A stretch of DNA of 64,000 bases from assembly GCA_947623505.1 (NCBI GenBank), contig CANQGT010000001.1:124001-188000 (forward strand). The letters run 5' to 3'. Positions within the stretch are counted from its first letter, which is position 1, and each line of letters opens with the position of its first letter. Source of the stretch: an uncultured Clostridia bacterium. Lineage in GTDB: Bacteria > Bacillota > Clostridia > Oscillospirales > Acutalibacteraceae. The notes under the pieces were generated by a model, which saw nothing but the letters and a program-made list of their open reading frames with translations, was not told where the DNA came from and searched no databases. Positions 1-10,007 of this stretch are shown here, piece after piece. Made by a program: the position numbers and the translations under genes.

Positions 1-436
<436 letters not shown>

Positions 437-442
437 TTACAT

Positions 443-471
443 ATTATATCATCACGATATACTAAATTCAA
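443..471 (-). promoter_or_regulatory. Promoter of the PFOR gene
   Basis: On the minus strand TTGAAT and TATAAT are separated by 17 bases, and a TG lies one base before the -10 box (extended -10). It sits about 75 bases upstream of the PFOR start codon. Confidence 0.7.
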
Positions 472-504
472 TAACAAATTTTAAGTATTTTTACCCTAAT
501 TTAA

Positions 505-1368
505 CTAAATAATTTCAACGGAATCGCCCGTATCCCTAAGATTTCTGAACTTCGGACGCTCGCTGCCCGTCTTATTCGGTGAATGGAAAGTGAGCATAAG
601 TCCGTCCCTGCCGCTGAAAATCATTCCGTGGCCGCCGTCGTCCGAAATAAGCGGAGGAAGATGAACGAAATTGCCGTTTATCTCGCCGTTATCCGAACGG
701 GCAAGGCATTGAGCGTATTTTCCGTTTATAAAGGTTGACCAAACCATAAGCAGCTCGCCCTGAGAGGTTCTGAACATAAACGGTCCGTCGGTTATATAAT
801 GCTCGCCGTGGGGCTTTTTATCAATATAATAGGGCGAAGAGCCCTTAAAAAGCTCAACAGGCTCGCCTTCGCTTTTTTTCAGATCGGCGCTCAGCTTTAT
901 ATAGCACACGGTTCCGTCGGTTATCTGAGTATGCTCGTGGCAAAACACAAGATACGGTTCGCCCTTTTTATCGACATAAAGCGTTCCGTCTATACATTCC
1001 CAATCGTCGGGAGTAACGGGGCCGTTGCTGTGAGGAACGAACGGTCCCTCGGGCCTGTCCGCCCTGAGGCAATAGGTGCCCCTAAGCGTTGTGAAAAGCC
1101 CCTTTTTTCTTGTGAAAGAGGCAAGCATATAATACCCGCCTCTGTATTTATGCACCTCAGGCGCCCAGTTTACCTGCCGGTTGAGCCCGTATTTTTCGGA
1201 ATTGAAACATTCCTTCGGCTCGCTCCAGTTCTCTAAATCATCGGAGACATAAACGTCAAAACCGCCGGTGTTTCTGCCGAAATCGGCGGCGCGGGTGCCG
1301 TACATATAATATTTACCGCTTTCGTAAAGAACGAAAGGATCCCTTATATTTATTTGAGATAAATTCAT
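505..1368 (-). CDS. Glycoside hydrolase family 43 protein
   Basis: A 287-residue cytoplasmic protein (no signal peptide) with the five-bladed beta-propeller signature of GH43. It has RDPFV at residues 9-13 carrying the likely general base Asp10, NWAPEVHKY in the second blade, and DGTLYVDKKGEPYLVF containing the pKa-modulating Asp. GH43 enzymes release arabinose or xylose from plant polysaccharide fragments. The segment where many family members have the EGP acid motif reads ITDGPFMF here, so the subfamily and the catalytic acid are uncertain. It is the last gene of an operon with a GPH-type sugar permease, which suggests intracellular cleavage of an imported oligosaccharide. Substrate not assignable from sequence alone. 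Confidence 0.85.
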   Translation of the reverse strand: MNLSQINIRDPFVLYESGKYYMYGTRAADFGRNTGGFDVYVSDDLENWSEPKECFNSEKYGLNRQVNWAPEVHKYRGGYYMLASFTRKKGLFTTLRGTYCLRADRPEGPFVPHSNGPVTPDDWECIDGTLYVDKKGEPYLVFCHEHTQITDGTVCYIKLSADLKKSEGEPVELFKGSSPYYIDKKPHGEHYITDGPFMFRTSQGELLMVWSTFINGKYAQCLARSDNGEINGNFVHLPPLISDDGGHGMIFSGRDGLMLTFHSPNKTGSERPKFRNLRDTGDSVEII

Positions 1369-1385
1369 AAATCAAATCCACCGTT

Positions 1386-1985
1386 TCATTCGGCATTTAT
1401 TTTTTTGCTTACCGCAAAATGCAGAGCCACCGTAACTATCTGCAGGGCGAGAACAACGAAAAATCCGTAAGCGAGTCCGCCGCCGGCGGAAATTACGGCT
1501 ATGTATATCCCGGAAAACGCGGCAATGCCCGCAGAGGATATCACAACGTTTCTCTTTAGTCCGTTTTTCGTGAAAGAAAACAGCGAAACAACAATAGAAA
1601 CGAGAGCGAAAGCAACAACGCAGACAAAATCGGCAAAGCAGAGCGTAAGCAATGTATCACCGAACACACCGCCGCCTGTAACTGATTTTATAATACCGAT
1701 GAGATTTACCGAATCGCCGTTAGCGGTGAAAACGGGCAGCAGCAGCGCCGCTATGGGAAGCAAAAAGCACACGAGCCGCAAAACGGCGGCAACCGAGCCT
1801 ATTGCGGAAGCCTTTATTCCATTGAGCAGCCTTTCCACCGCGTCAAACTCCCGTTCCGCCTGCTCAGCGTCGTTTTTAAGGCTGTTTTCAAAATCGTAGT
1901 ACATCAGATTCGCTCCGCAGTGGGGGCAAGTCTGTTTGAAATAAAACCGGCCTAATTTTTCGCCGCATTTCGGGCAGTTACTCAT
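1386..1985 (-). CDS. Zinc-ribbon membrane protein, function unknown
   Basis: About 199 residues. The N-terminus carries two CxxC pairs (CPKCGEKL and CPHCGANL) forming a zinc ribbon, followed by a charged stretch and about four hydrophobic segments typical of membrane helices. I chose the ATG at 1985 rather than the one at 2009 because AAGGAGG lies just ahead of it and the zinc ribbon then begins at once. The start overlaps the end of the upstream permease gene by 8 bases, which implies translational coupling. Many Clostridia encode such zinc-ribbon-plus-TM proteins without a known role. Its place between a permease and a glycosidase is suggestive only. Confidence 0.7.
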   Translation of the reverse strand: MSNCPKCGEKLGRFYFKQTCPHCGANLMYYDFENSLKNDAEQAEREFDAVERLLNGIKASAIGSVAAVLRLVCFLLPIAALLLPVFTANGDSVNLIGIIKSVTGGGVFGDTLLTLCFADFVCVVAFALVSIVVSLFSFTKNGLKRNVVISSAGIAAFSGIYIAVISAGGGLAYGFFVVLALQIVTVALHFAVSKKINAE

Positions 1986-3453
1986 TTTCTCCACCTCCTT
2001 GAGAAACATCCTTGGTTTTCTGTTTTCTTCTCTCTTTCAGTTCGGAGCGTATGCGCGCAAGCTTTTCGCCCTTAAGATCGTAGAAGAAGTAAGGAATTAT
2101 TGAAATAAAGCCGAGAATTTGAGGTATCAGTATAAACAAAGCCCATATCCACAAATCGGTATGCTCGCCCTTAACGGCAACGCTTGCTCCGCTTACCGGG
2201 TCCTCAACAAAGCTGAGCCCGATTATCGGAAGAAGAGTTGTGCCGATAGATGTTGAAACGGAACCCGTGAGCTTGCCGATAAACGTAAGAACGGAAAAGC
2301 TGACCGCCTCGTTTCTCTGCCCCGTTTTCCATTCCATATAATCAACGGTGTCGCCTATCATCTCGGTTGGGATTATCATATTTATAGTGTTGAAAAAGCT
2401 GAATATGAAATTCTGTATCATAAGCAGAATCGAAACGGCGAGCACGTTTGAATTGTAAAAGCTGAGACCGCATACAAACACGAGCGCCCCCGTAACGAGA
2501 CGGCAAACGAGGTTCAGCATAACTATCTGCCTGTTGTCAAATTTCTTTTTCAGCTTAGGAATAAGAAGATATGTAAGAAAGCCGAATATCGTGCCCGGCA
2601 GATTTATCCAAAGCACGGCGGAGTTGAGATTGAGCACCTCCGAATAGTAATAAGTCTGAAAAACGCCGGCAAGTCCGCCGAGAGAGCCGATAACGTTCGC
2701 GATTATTATAAGAAGCAGAGGCTTGTTTTTAAACAGAACCTTGAAGCCCTCAAACACGGAAGGCTCTTTTTCGGTCTGCACTACTCTCTCTTTTGTTTTA
2801 AATCCGGCAAGGGAAAACAGACCCATACCCAAAGTGCCGGCAATTACGGCAAGAATAAGGAAATCCTGCGACAGCGTTATTTTCCAGGCGCCGCTGTTGC
2901 TTAGATCCATCATAACGACGAGGAAAGTGGTAGCAAATCCGCCGAGAATACCCGAAATAAATCTTGCCGAGGAAATTACCCTCGTTCTGTCTATCGGGCT
3001 CGGTGAAATCGCCGTGCTGAGGCTCCAGAACGGCACGTCGCCCAAAGTGTAAAAGAATTCCCACACAATGTAAGAGATATACATATAAACAATCTTTACC
3101 GTTGTTGATTTTGCGTCCGCAAGTATCTCTGGGCCGGCAAAGAGCATTATCGTGCATATCGAAAGCGGTAGCGGAACGAGCATAAGATACGGGCGCAGTT
3201 TACCGTAGCGCGAGCGTGTTTTATCTATAACGCTGCCCATCAACGGATCGTTCACCGTATCCCATATTCCGAGAATCAGTATCATCGTTCCCACCGCGCC
3301 GGCGGGGATCCCGAAAACCTTGGTGAAAAACAGCGAAAGATAACCGCCGGCAACAAGATTGTAACCGAATACCTGGCCGGCATTGGCAAATCCGTAGGCA
3401 AGCGTTTCCTTAACGCCTACGTACCGCGTCTCTTTTATTTTTGTATCCGCCAT
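1978..3453 (-). CDS. GPH-family sugar:cation symporter (MFS)
   Basis: A 491-residue, 12-helix transporter of the glycoside-pentoside-hexuronide:cation symporter family (MelB/XynP/YicJ type). The signature GIWDTVNDPLMGSVIDKTRS after helix 2 and GDTVDYMEWKTGQRNEA later in the protein are diagnostic. It would import a glycoside or short oligosaccharide with H+ or Na+. It is first in an operon with the zinc-ribbon protein and the GH43 glycosidase, so the substrate is probably a xylose- or arabinose-containing sugar (inference). The ATG at 3453 is preceded by AGGAGGGG. A promoter lies at 3483-3511. Confidence 0.88.
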   Translation of the reverse strand: MADTKIKETRYVGVKETLAYGFANAGQVFGYNLVAGGYLSLFFTKVFGIPAGAVGTMILILGIWDTVNDPLMGSVIDKTRSRYGKLRPYLMLVPLPLSICTIMLFAGPEILADAKSTTVKIVYMYISYIVWEFFYTLGDVPFWSLSTAISPSPIDRTRVISSARFISGILGGFATTFLVVMMDLSNSGAWKITLSQDFLILAVIAGTLGMGLFSLAGFKTKERVVQTEKEPSVFEGFKVLFKNKPLLLIIIANVIGSLGGLAGVFQTYYYSEVLNLNSAVLWINLPGTIFGFLTYLLIPKLKKKFDNRQIVMLNLVCRLVTGALVFVCGLSFYNSNVLAVSILLMIQNFIFSFFNTINMIIPTEMIGDTVDYMEWKTGQRNEAVSFSVLTFIGKLTGSVSTSIGTTLLPIIGLSFVEDPVSGASVAVKGEHTDLWIWALFILIPQILGFISIIPYFFYDLKGEKLARIRSELKERRKQKTKDVSQGGGENE

Positions 3454-3482
3454 ATTACCCCTCCTAAATATAATTCAGTTAT

Positions 3483-3511
3483 ATTATATAAAATTCCGCG
3501 TTTCGGGACAA
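3483..3511 (-). promoter_or_regulatory. Promoter of the GPH/GH43 operon
   Basis: TTGTCC, 17 bases, TATAAT on the minus strand, about 30 bases upstream of the permease start codon. No obvious palindromic operator is visible next to it. Confidence 0.6.
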
Positions 3512-3601
3512 TGATAAAAAGGAATAAAAAAGAAGCTCTCCGTTTATGCACAATGCCCAAGAAAAGAAAAAACAGGGTTTGATCGAAAGCCGGGCTAAAA
3601 A

Positions 3602-4120
3602 TCAAAGCCCTTTGTTTGACAAAGCATAATCGGAAGCGAGTTTGCGATAATTACGCGCGTTTTCGATTATCTTTTCAACGGCACCGTTATCAAGGAGCCT
3701 TACGGCTCTTGCCGGAACGCCGATTATGAGCGAATTGTCGGGGAAAATCTTGTGTTCCGTTACAAGCGCGCCTGCTCCCACTATGCAGTTGTTTCCTATC
3801 ACCGCGCCGTCAAGTATAGTTGAGTTCATTCCGATAAGGCAGTTGTCGCCCACGGTGCAGCCGTGAACGACGGCGTTATGCCCCACCGTTACGTTTTTGC
3901 CGAGCGTCACGGGGAAGCCTTTGGTGCAGTGAACGGTGCAGTTATCCTGAATATTTGAATTTTCGCCCACGGTTATTTTATCAACGTCGGCGCGAATAAC
4001 CGCGTTAAACCACACGGAAGAGCCCTTCTCAAGAACGGTATCACCTATAACGACCACGTTTGAAGCGATAAACGCCGCGTTTTCGCAATCGGGCTCTTTA
4101 CCTGAAAATCCGATAATCAT
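3602..4120 (-). CDS. Gamma-carbonic anhydrase-like hexapeptide-repeat protein
   Basis: About 172 residues made almost entirely of left-handed beta-helix hexapeptide repeats (NIQDNCTVH, VTVGHNAVVHGCTVG, VGAGALVTE), ending in a C-terminal helix. The His residues of VHC and GHNAVVHGC match the zinc ligands of the gamma-class carbonic anhydrase/YrdA/PaaY group. Members are trimeric, and only some are active carbonic anhydrases. The ATG at 4120, with GGAGGTATAATT in front, is preferred over a longer start. It begins 2 bases after the stop of the HAD-DUF523 gene, so the two are co-transcribed. Confidence 0.85.
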   Translation of the reverse strand: MIIGFSGKEPDCENAAFIASNVVVIGDTVLEKGSSVWFNAVIRADVDKITVGENSNIQDNCTVHCTKGFPVTLGKNVTVGHNAVVHGCTVGDNCLIGMNSTILDGAVIGNNCIVGAGALVTEHKIFPDNSLIIGVPARAVRLLDNGAVEKIIENARNYRKLASDYALSNKGL

Positions 4121-4122
4121 AA

Positions 4123-5403
4123 TTATACCTCCCAATCGGTAAATTCTTCCGCAAGCTCCCGCACCTGCGTTTCGTTGAATATTTTTATTCCGTTATCATA
4201 AAGGAGCTGAGCCGTAAAGCCGTTTCCCTTTACAATTCGTTTTGAAAAGGTGCCGTCGTATATTTCACCGAATCCGCATGAGGGGCTGCGGGATTTCAGT
4301 ACCGCCGCGCGGCAGTTTGATTCGTTTGCTATATAAAGGCACTTTTCCGCGCCGTCGGAATAGGCCGATGTGTTATCGATCCCGCTTTTTGAAACGACAC
4401 CGCCGTCTTTTATCTCGTTAGGCTCTCTCGGCGTGGAAAGGCCGCCGAAACATTCGGGGCAGACGGGGATAAGCTCAAATTTTTCCCCGAGAGCGACAAC
4501 GCTTTCATTATAATTGTTACCGCCGTTATATTTGCAGTTTTCGCCCAAAAGGCAGGCGGAAACAAGCAGCTTCGGCCTTGCGGGCAGGAAAACGAATTTT
4601 TCAAGCGCCGCCGCGATTCCGTCCTCGTCGTTTGACAAAGTTACATACTTTGCCGCGTTTTTGCACACCTGCGAGGCGTTTGCCATAGCGATGCCGTACT
4701 TCGCGAATTCAAGCATTTCTATATCGTTATCGGCGTCTCCGAACGCCATCACCTCATCAGGCGAATAACCGAGAACGGCGCACATTTCCCTGAGGGCGAG
4801 CCCCTTGTTTACTCCCTTGCGCGTCATTTCAAGATCTCCGGAAATCGGCGAGGTAAAAGCAATTCCGCCGATACCTAAAAGCCTTTTTCTGATTTCCTCA
4901 TAGTATTCCCCGCCGAAGTAAAACAGATTTATCTTTTCAACGGCCGATTTTTTGGCGTAATCGCAAATGCTTTCGTGAAACTCAACGGATTTTATATATT
5001 CGTCAAGAAATTCCTGCGGCAGATCGGCGTTCACAAAATAGTCTGCCTTGCTTTGCTGTGAATGAATACCGCCGTTTGCGTATATTTCGTAATACACGGG
5101 ATATTCTTCAAGTATATCCGCGACCGCCGCCGCGGTTTCGCTAAAAAACGGCATTGTGTAAAGACTTTCGCCTTTACATCTGTCAAACACGGCGGCGCCG
5201 TTAGAATAGATAACGTAATCGATAAACGGAAGCTGAGCGGTGACGTTTTCCGTAACGTTCATAGTTCTTCCGGTGGCAATAGCGGTTTTTACACCCATAC
5301 CGTGGGCTTTTTTAAGCGCTTTTTTCGTTTTTTCCGTAACGGTGATGTGATCACCCGACATCAGTGTGCCGTCAAGATCCATCGCTATCAGTTTTACGGG
5401 CAA
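4123..5403 (-). CDS. HAD (Cof-type) phosphatase fused to DUF523/TudS-like domain
   Basis: 426 residues. Residues 1-270 form a class IIB HAD hydrolase: DLDGT at 9-13 with nucleophile Asp9 and acid Asp11, ATGRT at 43-47, Lys200 and GDADND at 222-227. Such enzymes dephosphorylate small sugar or cofactor phosphates. Residues 277-426 form a DUF523 domain with SACLLGENC (Cys284, Cys290), VCPEC (Cys315, Cys318) and SPSCG (Cys376). DUF523 includes the 4Fe-4S thiouracil desulfurase TudS. The two domains are normally separate proteins. The start is TTG at 5403, with AGGAG nine bases upstream. The gene follows atpC by 52 bases and overlaps nothing. Joint function unknown. Confidence 0.85.
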   Translation of the reverse strand: MPVKLIAMDLDGTLMSGDHITVTEKTKKALKKAHGMGVKTAIATGRTMNVTENVTAQLPFIDYVIYSNGAAVFDRCKGESLYTMPFFSETAAAVADILEEYPVYYEIYANGGIHSQQSKADYFVNADLPQEFLDEYIKSVEFHESICDYAKKSAVEKINLFYFGGEYYEEIRKRLLGIGGIAFTSPISGDLEMTRKGVNKGLALREMCAVLGYSPDEVMAFGDADNDIEMLEFAKYGIAMANASQVCKNAAKYVTLSNDEDGIAAALEKFVFLPARPKLLVSACLLGENCKYNGGNNYNESVVALGEKFELIPVCPECFGGLSTPREPNEIKDGGVVSKSGIDNTSAYSDGAEKCLYIANESNCRAAVLKSRSPSCGFGEIYDGTFSKRIVKGNGFTAQLLYDNGIKIFNETQVRELAEEFTDWEV

Positions 5404-5455
5404 ATTAAAAACTCCTTTCGGAAAAGATAAAAGGAAAGCCTATATAAAGCTCTCC

Positions 5456-5869
5456 TCAGATAGTGTGCCTGCTTTTAACTTTTATTCGCTCCATGGCTCT
5501 GGCAAGCCCGGCCTTGGATTCTATATATTCCATACGGCTCTGCTTTTGGCGCAGTTCCTCCTCGAACTGCTCCTTCGTGCGCTGCGCCCATTCAAGATCT
5601 ATATCTTCGGGACGAAGCGCCGAAGCGCAGACAAGAACCGCCTCGTTGTTTATAAATTCAAGAAAGCCGTCGCCGACAAAAGCGTCCGTCTCCTCGCCGT
5701 TCGCGGCAATTATCTTCATTTCGCCTGCCTCGATGGGCATAACGCAGTTTTCGTGATGGGCAAGAAAGCCCATACTGCCGCCGTCAACGTAAGGCACCGT
5801 AAGACTTTGGCATTCCCCGTCGAAAAAAACGCCCTTGGATTCAACGATTTTCAGTTTGAAGATTCCCAT
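5456..5869 (-). CDS. atpC: F1 ATP synthase epsilon subunit
   Basis: 137 residues: an N-terminal beta-sandwich (about 1-85, containing GSMGFLAHHENCVMPIEAGEMK) and a C-terminal helical hairpin (AQRTKEQFEEELRQKQ onward). The subunit belongs to the rotating central stalk and can inhibit ATP hydrolysis through its C-terminal helices. It is the last of the contiguous atp genes, 21 bases after atpD. Confidence 0.95.
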   Translation of the reverse strand: MGIFKLKIVESKGVFFDGECQSLTVPYVDGGSMGFLAHHENCVMPIEAGEMKIIAANGEETDAFVGDGFLEFINNEAVLVCASALRPEDIDLEWAQRTKEQFEEELRQKQSRMEYIESKAGLARAMERIKVKSRHTI

Positions 5870-5890
5870 AAAACGCCCTCCGAAAAAGAC

Positions 5891-7276
<1,386 letters not shown>

Positions 7277-7288
7277 TTAGGATTCCTC

Positions 7289-8182
7289 CTAACTTATTAT
7301 TTTACCGTGATTTTTCTGCGCCCGCGAACCTGCCGCCACTTCGGTTATCTCCTGAGTTATCGCGGATTGCCTTGCGCGGTTGAACTGTATGCCCAAATTC
7401 CTTATCATATCGGTGGCGGCGTCTGTTGCGGTCTGCATGGCAAGCATTCTTGAATTGTGCTCGCTGCAATACGATTCAACAAGCGCGCCGTAAATGAATC
7501 CGGCTATATAGCTCGGAAGAATATAATCAAAAACCGTTTTCGCGTCGGGCAGAAACGCAACGCTCTCGTCATAAGCCTTTCCGTCCGTTTTAATATGCTC
7601 CGGCTTCAGCGGCAGTATCTTCTGCAGCGTCGGTTCAACGGTCATCGAATTTACCATTCGGGTATAAACGACGTACAGTTCGTCTATTTTTTCGTCAAGG
7701 AAAAAATCAATAAGCTCTTCGGCTATATGCCTCGCCCTGCCCATGGTGGGATCCTGCGCGGTGAAATTAAAATGTATATCTATGGGTATATTCCGCTTTT
7801 CAAAAAAATGCCTTCCCACCTGGCCGACAACAAACAGCATATCGTTTGTTTCGCTAAGCTCACGCGTTGTCGCGGTTTTTATTATATTGTGATTATACGC
7901 GCCGGCAAGGCCTTTATCGGCGGTTATAACGAGATAGCCTATCCTTCTGTCCTTTCCCTGCCTTTGCGGGCGCTGATCGAAATAATCCGTGCCGACGTCC
8001 GGCGCCGTTTTAAGGATATTAGCGAGATTTTCCTGAATCATAAAGAAATACGGCTCTGTGCGCGCAAGATCCCTTCTTGCCTTTTGCAGCTTTGAGGAAG
8101 AGACCATATACATCGCGTTAGTTATTTTTTTCGTATCCTTTATTGATTTTATCCTGCTCTGTATCTCTCTTGTGTTAGCCAT
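7289..8182 (-). CDS. atpG: F1 ATP synthase gamma subunit
   Basis: 297 residues with the conserved N-terminal helix (REIQSRIKSIKDTKKIT) and C-terminal helix (RARQSAITQEITEVAAGS) that form the rotor coiled coil inside the alpha3beta3 ring. The C-terminus extends about ten residues beyond the usual end with RAQKNHGKIIS. The ATG overlaps the stop of the delta/alpha gene in an ATGGCTAA arrangement, indicating translational coupling. Confidence 0.97.
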   Translation of the reverse strand: MANTREIQSRIKSIKDTKKITNAMYMVSSSKLQKARRDLARTEPYFFMIQENLANILKTAPDVGTDYFDQRPQRQGKDRRIGYLVITADKGLAGAYNHNIIKTATTRELSETNDMLFVVGQVGRHFFEKRNIPIDIHFNFTAQDPTMGRARHIAEELIDFFLDEKIDELYVVYTRMVNSMTVEPTLQKILPLKPEHIKTDGKAYDESVAFLPDAKTVFDYILPSYIAGFIYGALVESYCSEHNSRMLAMQTATDAATDMIRNLGIQFNRARQSAITQEITEVAAGSRAQKNHGKIIS

Positions 8183-10007
8183 TGTTTACCCTTTCGTAAT
8201 CGTCAACAGCTTCAAGTATTCTGTTTTTCATCTCGTCGTCAAGATTTTTCGTTTTCTCGATTTCCTCAATAATATCGCGGTGAGAAGCCTCGAAATAATC
8301 AAGCATATCGCTTTGGTAATCCTTTATTTCATCAACGGGAACACCAACGAATTTTCTGCCGATGGCGGCGACAAGAGTTATTACCTGCTGCGCCATCGAA
8401 AGCGGCTTTCCAAGCGGCTGCCTCAAGAGGCGCATAAGGCCCGTGCCGTATAAAAGCTGAGACTTTGTTTCCTCGTCAAGATCGGAGGAAAATTGGGTGA
8501 ATACCTCCATCTCTCTGAACTGCGCGAGATCGACGCGCAGAGAACCCGCCGCTTTTTTCATAGCCTTGGTCTGAGCCGCGCCGCCGACACGGGAAACGGA
8601 CAGTCCGACATTTACCGCCGGACGCTGACCGCTGAAAAACAAATCGCTTTCAAGAAAAATTTGACCGTCCGTGATTGAAATAACGTTTGTCGGTATATAC
8701 GCCGAAACGTCGCCCGCCTGAGTTTCGATTATCGGCAGCGCCGTTACGGAACCTCCGCCAAGCTCGGGAGAAAGTCTCGAAGAACGCTCCAAAAGCCTTG
8801 AATGGAGATAGAAAACGTCACCGGGGTAAGCCTCGCGCCCGGGTGAACGTTCAAGCAGCAGCGAAAGCTCGCGGTAAGCCACTGCGTGCTTGCTCAAATC
8901 ATCGTAAACAATAAGGCAGTCCATTCCCTTATGCATAAAATACTCCGCCATTGCCGTTGCGGAATACGGCGAAATATATTGCAGCGAAGCGGGATCTGAA
9001 GCGGTGGAGCAAACCACAACGGTATAATCCATAGCGCCCTGCTTTTCAAAAGTGTTTACGAGCTTTGCAACCGTAGACGCCTTCTGCCCTATCGCATTGT
9101 AAATGCAAATGCAGTTTTTGCCCTTTTGATTTATTATAGTGTCCATAGCGATAGAGGTTTTACCCGTCTGCCTGTCGCCTATAATAAGCTCACGCTGCCC
9201 CCTGCCTATGGGGAACATCGAATCTATCGCGAGTATGCCTGTCTCAAGCGGCTGAGAAACGGATTTTCTGTCCACAATCGAGGGAGCATCGTTTTCGATC
9301 GGGCGGTATTCGTCCGACAGTATCTCGCCCTTGCCGTCTATCGGCTCGCCGAGGGCGTTTATTACTCTGCCAATAAAAGCCTCGCCCACGGGAACGCCGG
9401 CGTTTTTATGAGTCCGCTTAACCCGTGAACCCTCGTGTATCTCCGAATCGGAGCCGAAAAGAATACAGCCTATCCTGTTTTTCTTTATATCCTGCACCAT
9501 TCCCTTAACGCCGCTGTCGAAAATAACTATTTCGCCGTACATCGCGTGGTCTATTCCCGAAACGGACGCTATTCCGTCGCCGACGCTTATAACGCGGCCG
9601 ATTTCCTCGCTCTCAAGCTCAAAATCGTGCTCTTTTATCTCCGCTCTGAGAATGGATATTATATTGTTTTGAGAATTCTTGTCGAAATCCGATGAAACGG
9701 CCTTTTTCGCTTTTTCCGAAACGGCGCTTCTTACGCTTGAAAGCCTGCTTTTCAGGCTCCTGTCGTACTGCCTGCCGCCGATCTCGATAATAAAACCGCC
9801 GATAAGACTTTTGTCTTTAACGATTTTTATATCCGCGCGGTCGGCTCCCGTCTGCCTGCAAACAAAATCCTTCAGACCGTCAAGCTGTTTTTCGTCGGGC
9901 TCCGTTACGCAGTAAACAACGGCCTCTGCACATTTTTCGCCCGACGCGCTGTTTCCCGAAAGCGGCGCATTCAAAGGATCATTGGTTTTCAGAGCCATTG
10001 TCATCAC
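8175..10007 (-). CDS. atpA: F1 ATP synthase alpha subunit with fused delta C-terminal domain
   Basis: 610 residues, about 108 longer than a usual alpha subunit. Residues ~113-610 are a complete alpha chain, with Walker A GDRQTGKT at 277-284, the VGDGIASVSG beta-barrel start and SVSRVGG. Residues ~27-97 match the C-terminal domain of the delta/OSCP subunit: EKQLDGLKDFVCRQTGA, then DKSLIGGFIIEIGGRQYDRS and LKSRL. That is the beta-strand module that binds the b subunit. Residues 98-112 are a charged linker. The start lies inside atpF (GTG at 10007, or ATG at 10004 or 9998), with only a weak GAAAG ribosome site, so translation is probably coupled to atpF. No separate delta gene and no delta N-terminal helical bundle are present in the operon. 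The coding sequence shows no frameshift. Confidence 0.93.
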   Translation of the reverse strand: MMTMALKTNDPLNAPLSGNSASGEKCAEAVVYCVTEPDEKQLDGLKDFVCRQTGADRADIKIVKDKSLIGGFIIEIGGRQYDRSLKSRLSSVRSAVSEKAKKAVSSDFDKNSQNNIISILRAEIKEHDFELESEEIGRVISVGDGIASVSGIDHAMYGEIVIFDSGVKGMVQDIKKNRIGCILFGSDSEIHEGSRVKRTHKNAGVPVGEAFIGRVINALGEPIDGKGEILSDEYRPIENDAPSIVDRKSVSQPLETGILAIDSMFPIGRGQRELIIGDRQTGKTSIAMDTIINQKGKNCICIYNAIGQKASTVAKLVNTFEKQGAMDYTVVVCSTASDPASLQYISPYSATAMAEYFMHKGMDCLIVYDDLSKHAVAYRELSLLLERSPGREAYPGDVFYLHSRLLERSSRLSPELGGGSVTALPIIETQAGDVSAYIPTNVISITDGQIFLESDLFFSGQRPAVNVGLSVSRVGGAAQTKAMKKAAGSLRVDLAQFREMEVFTQFSSDLDEETKSQLLYGTGLMRLLRQPLGKPLSMAQQVITLVAAIGRKFVGVPVDEIKDYQSDMLDYFEASHRDIIEEIEKTKNLDDEMKNRILEAVDDYERVNNG

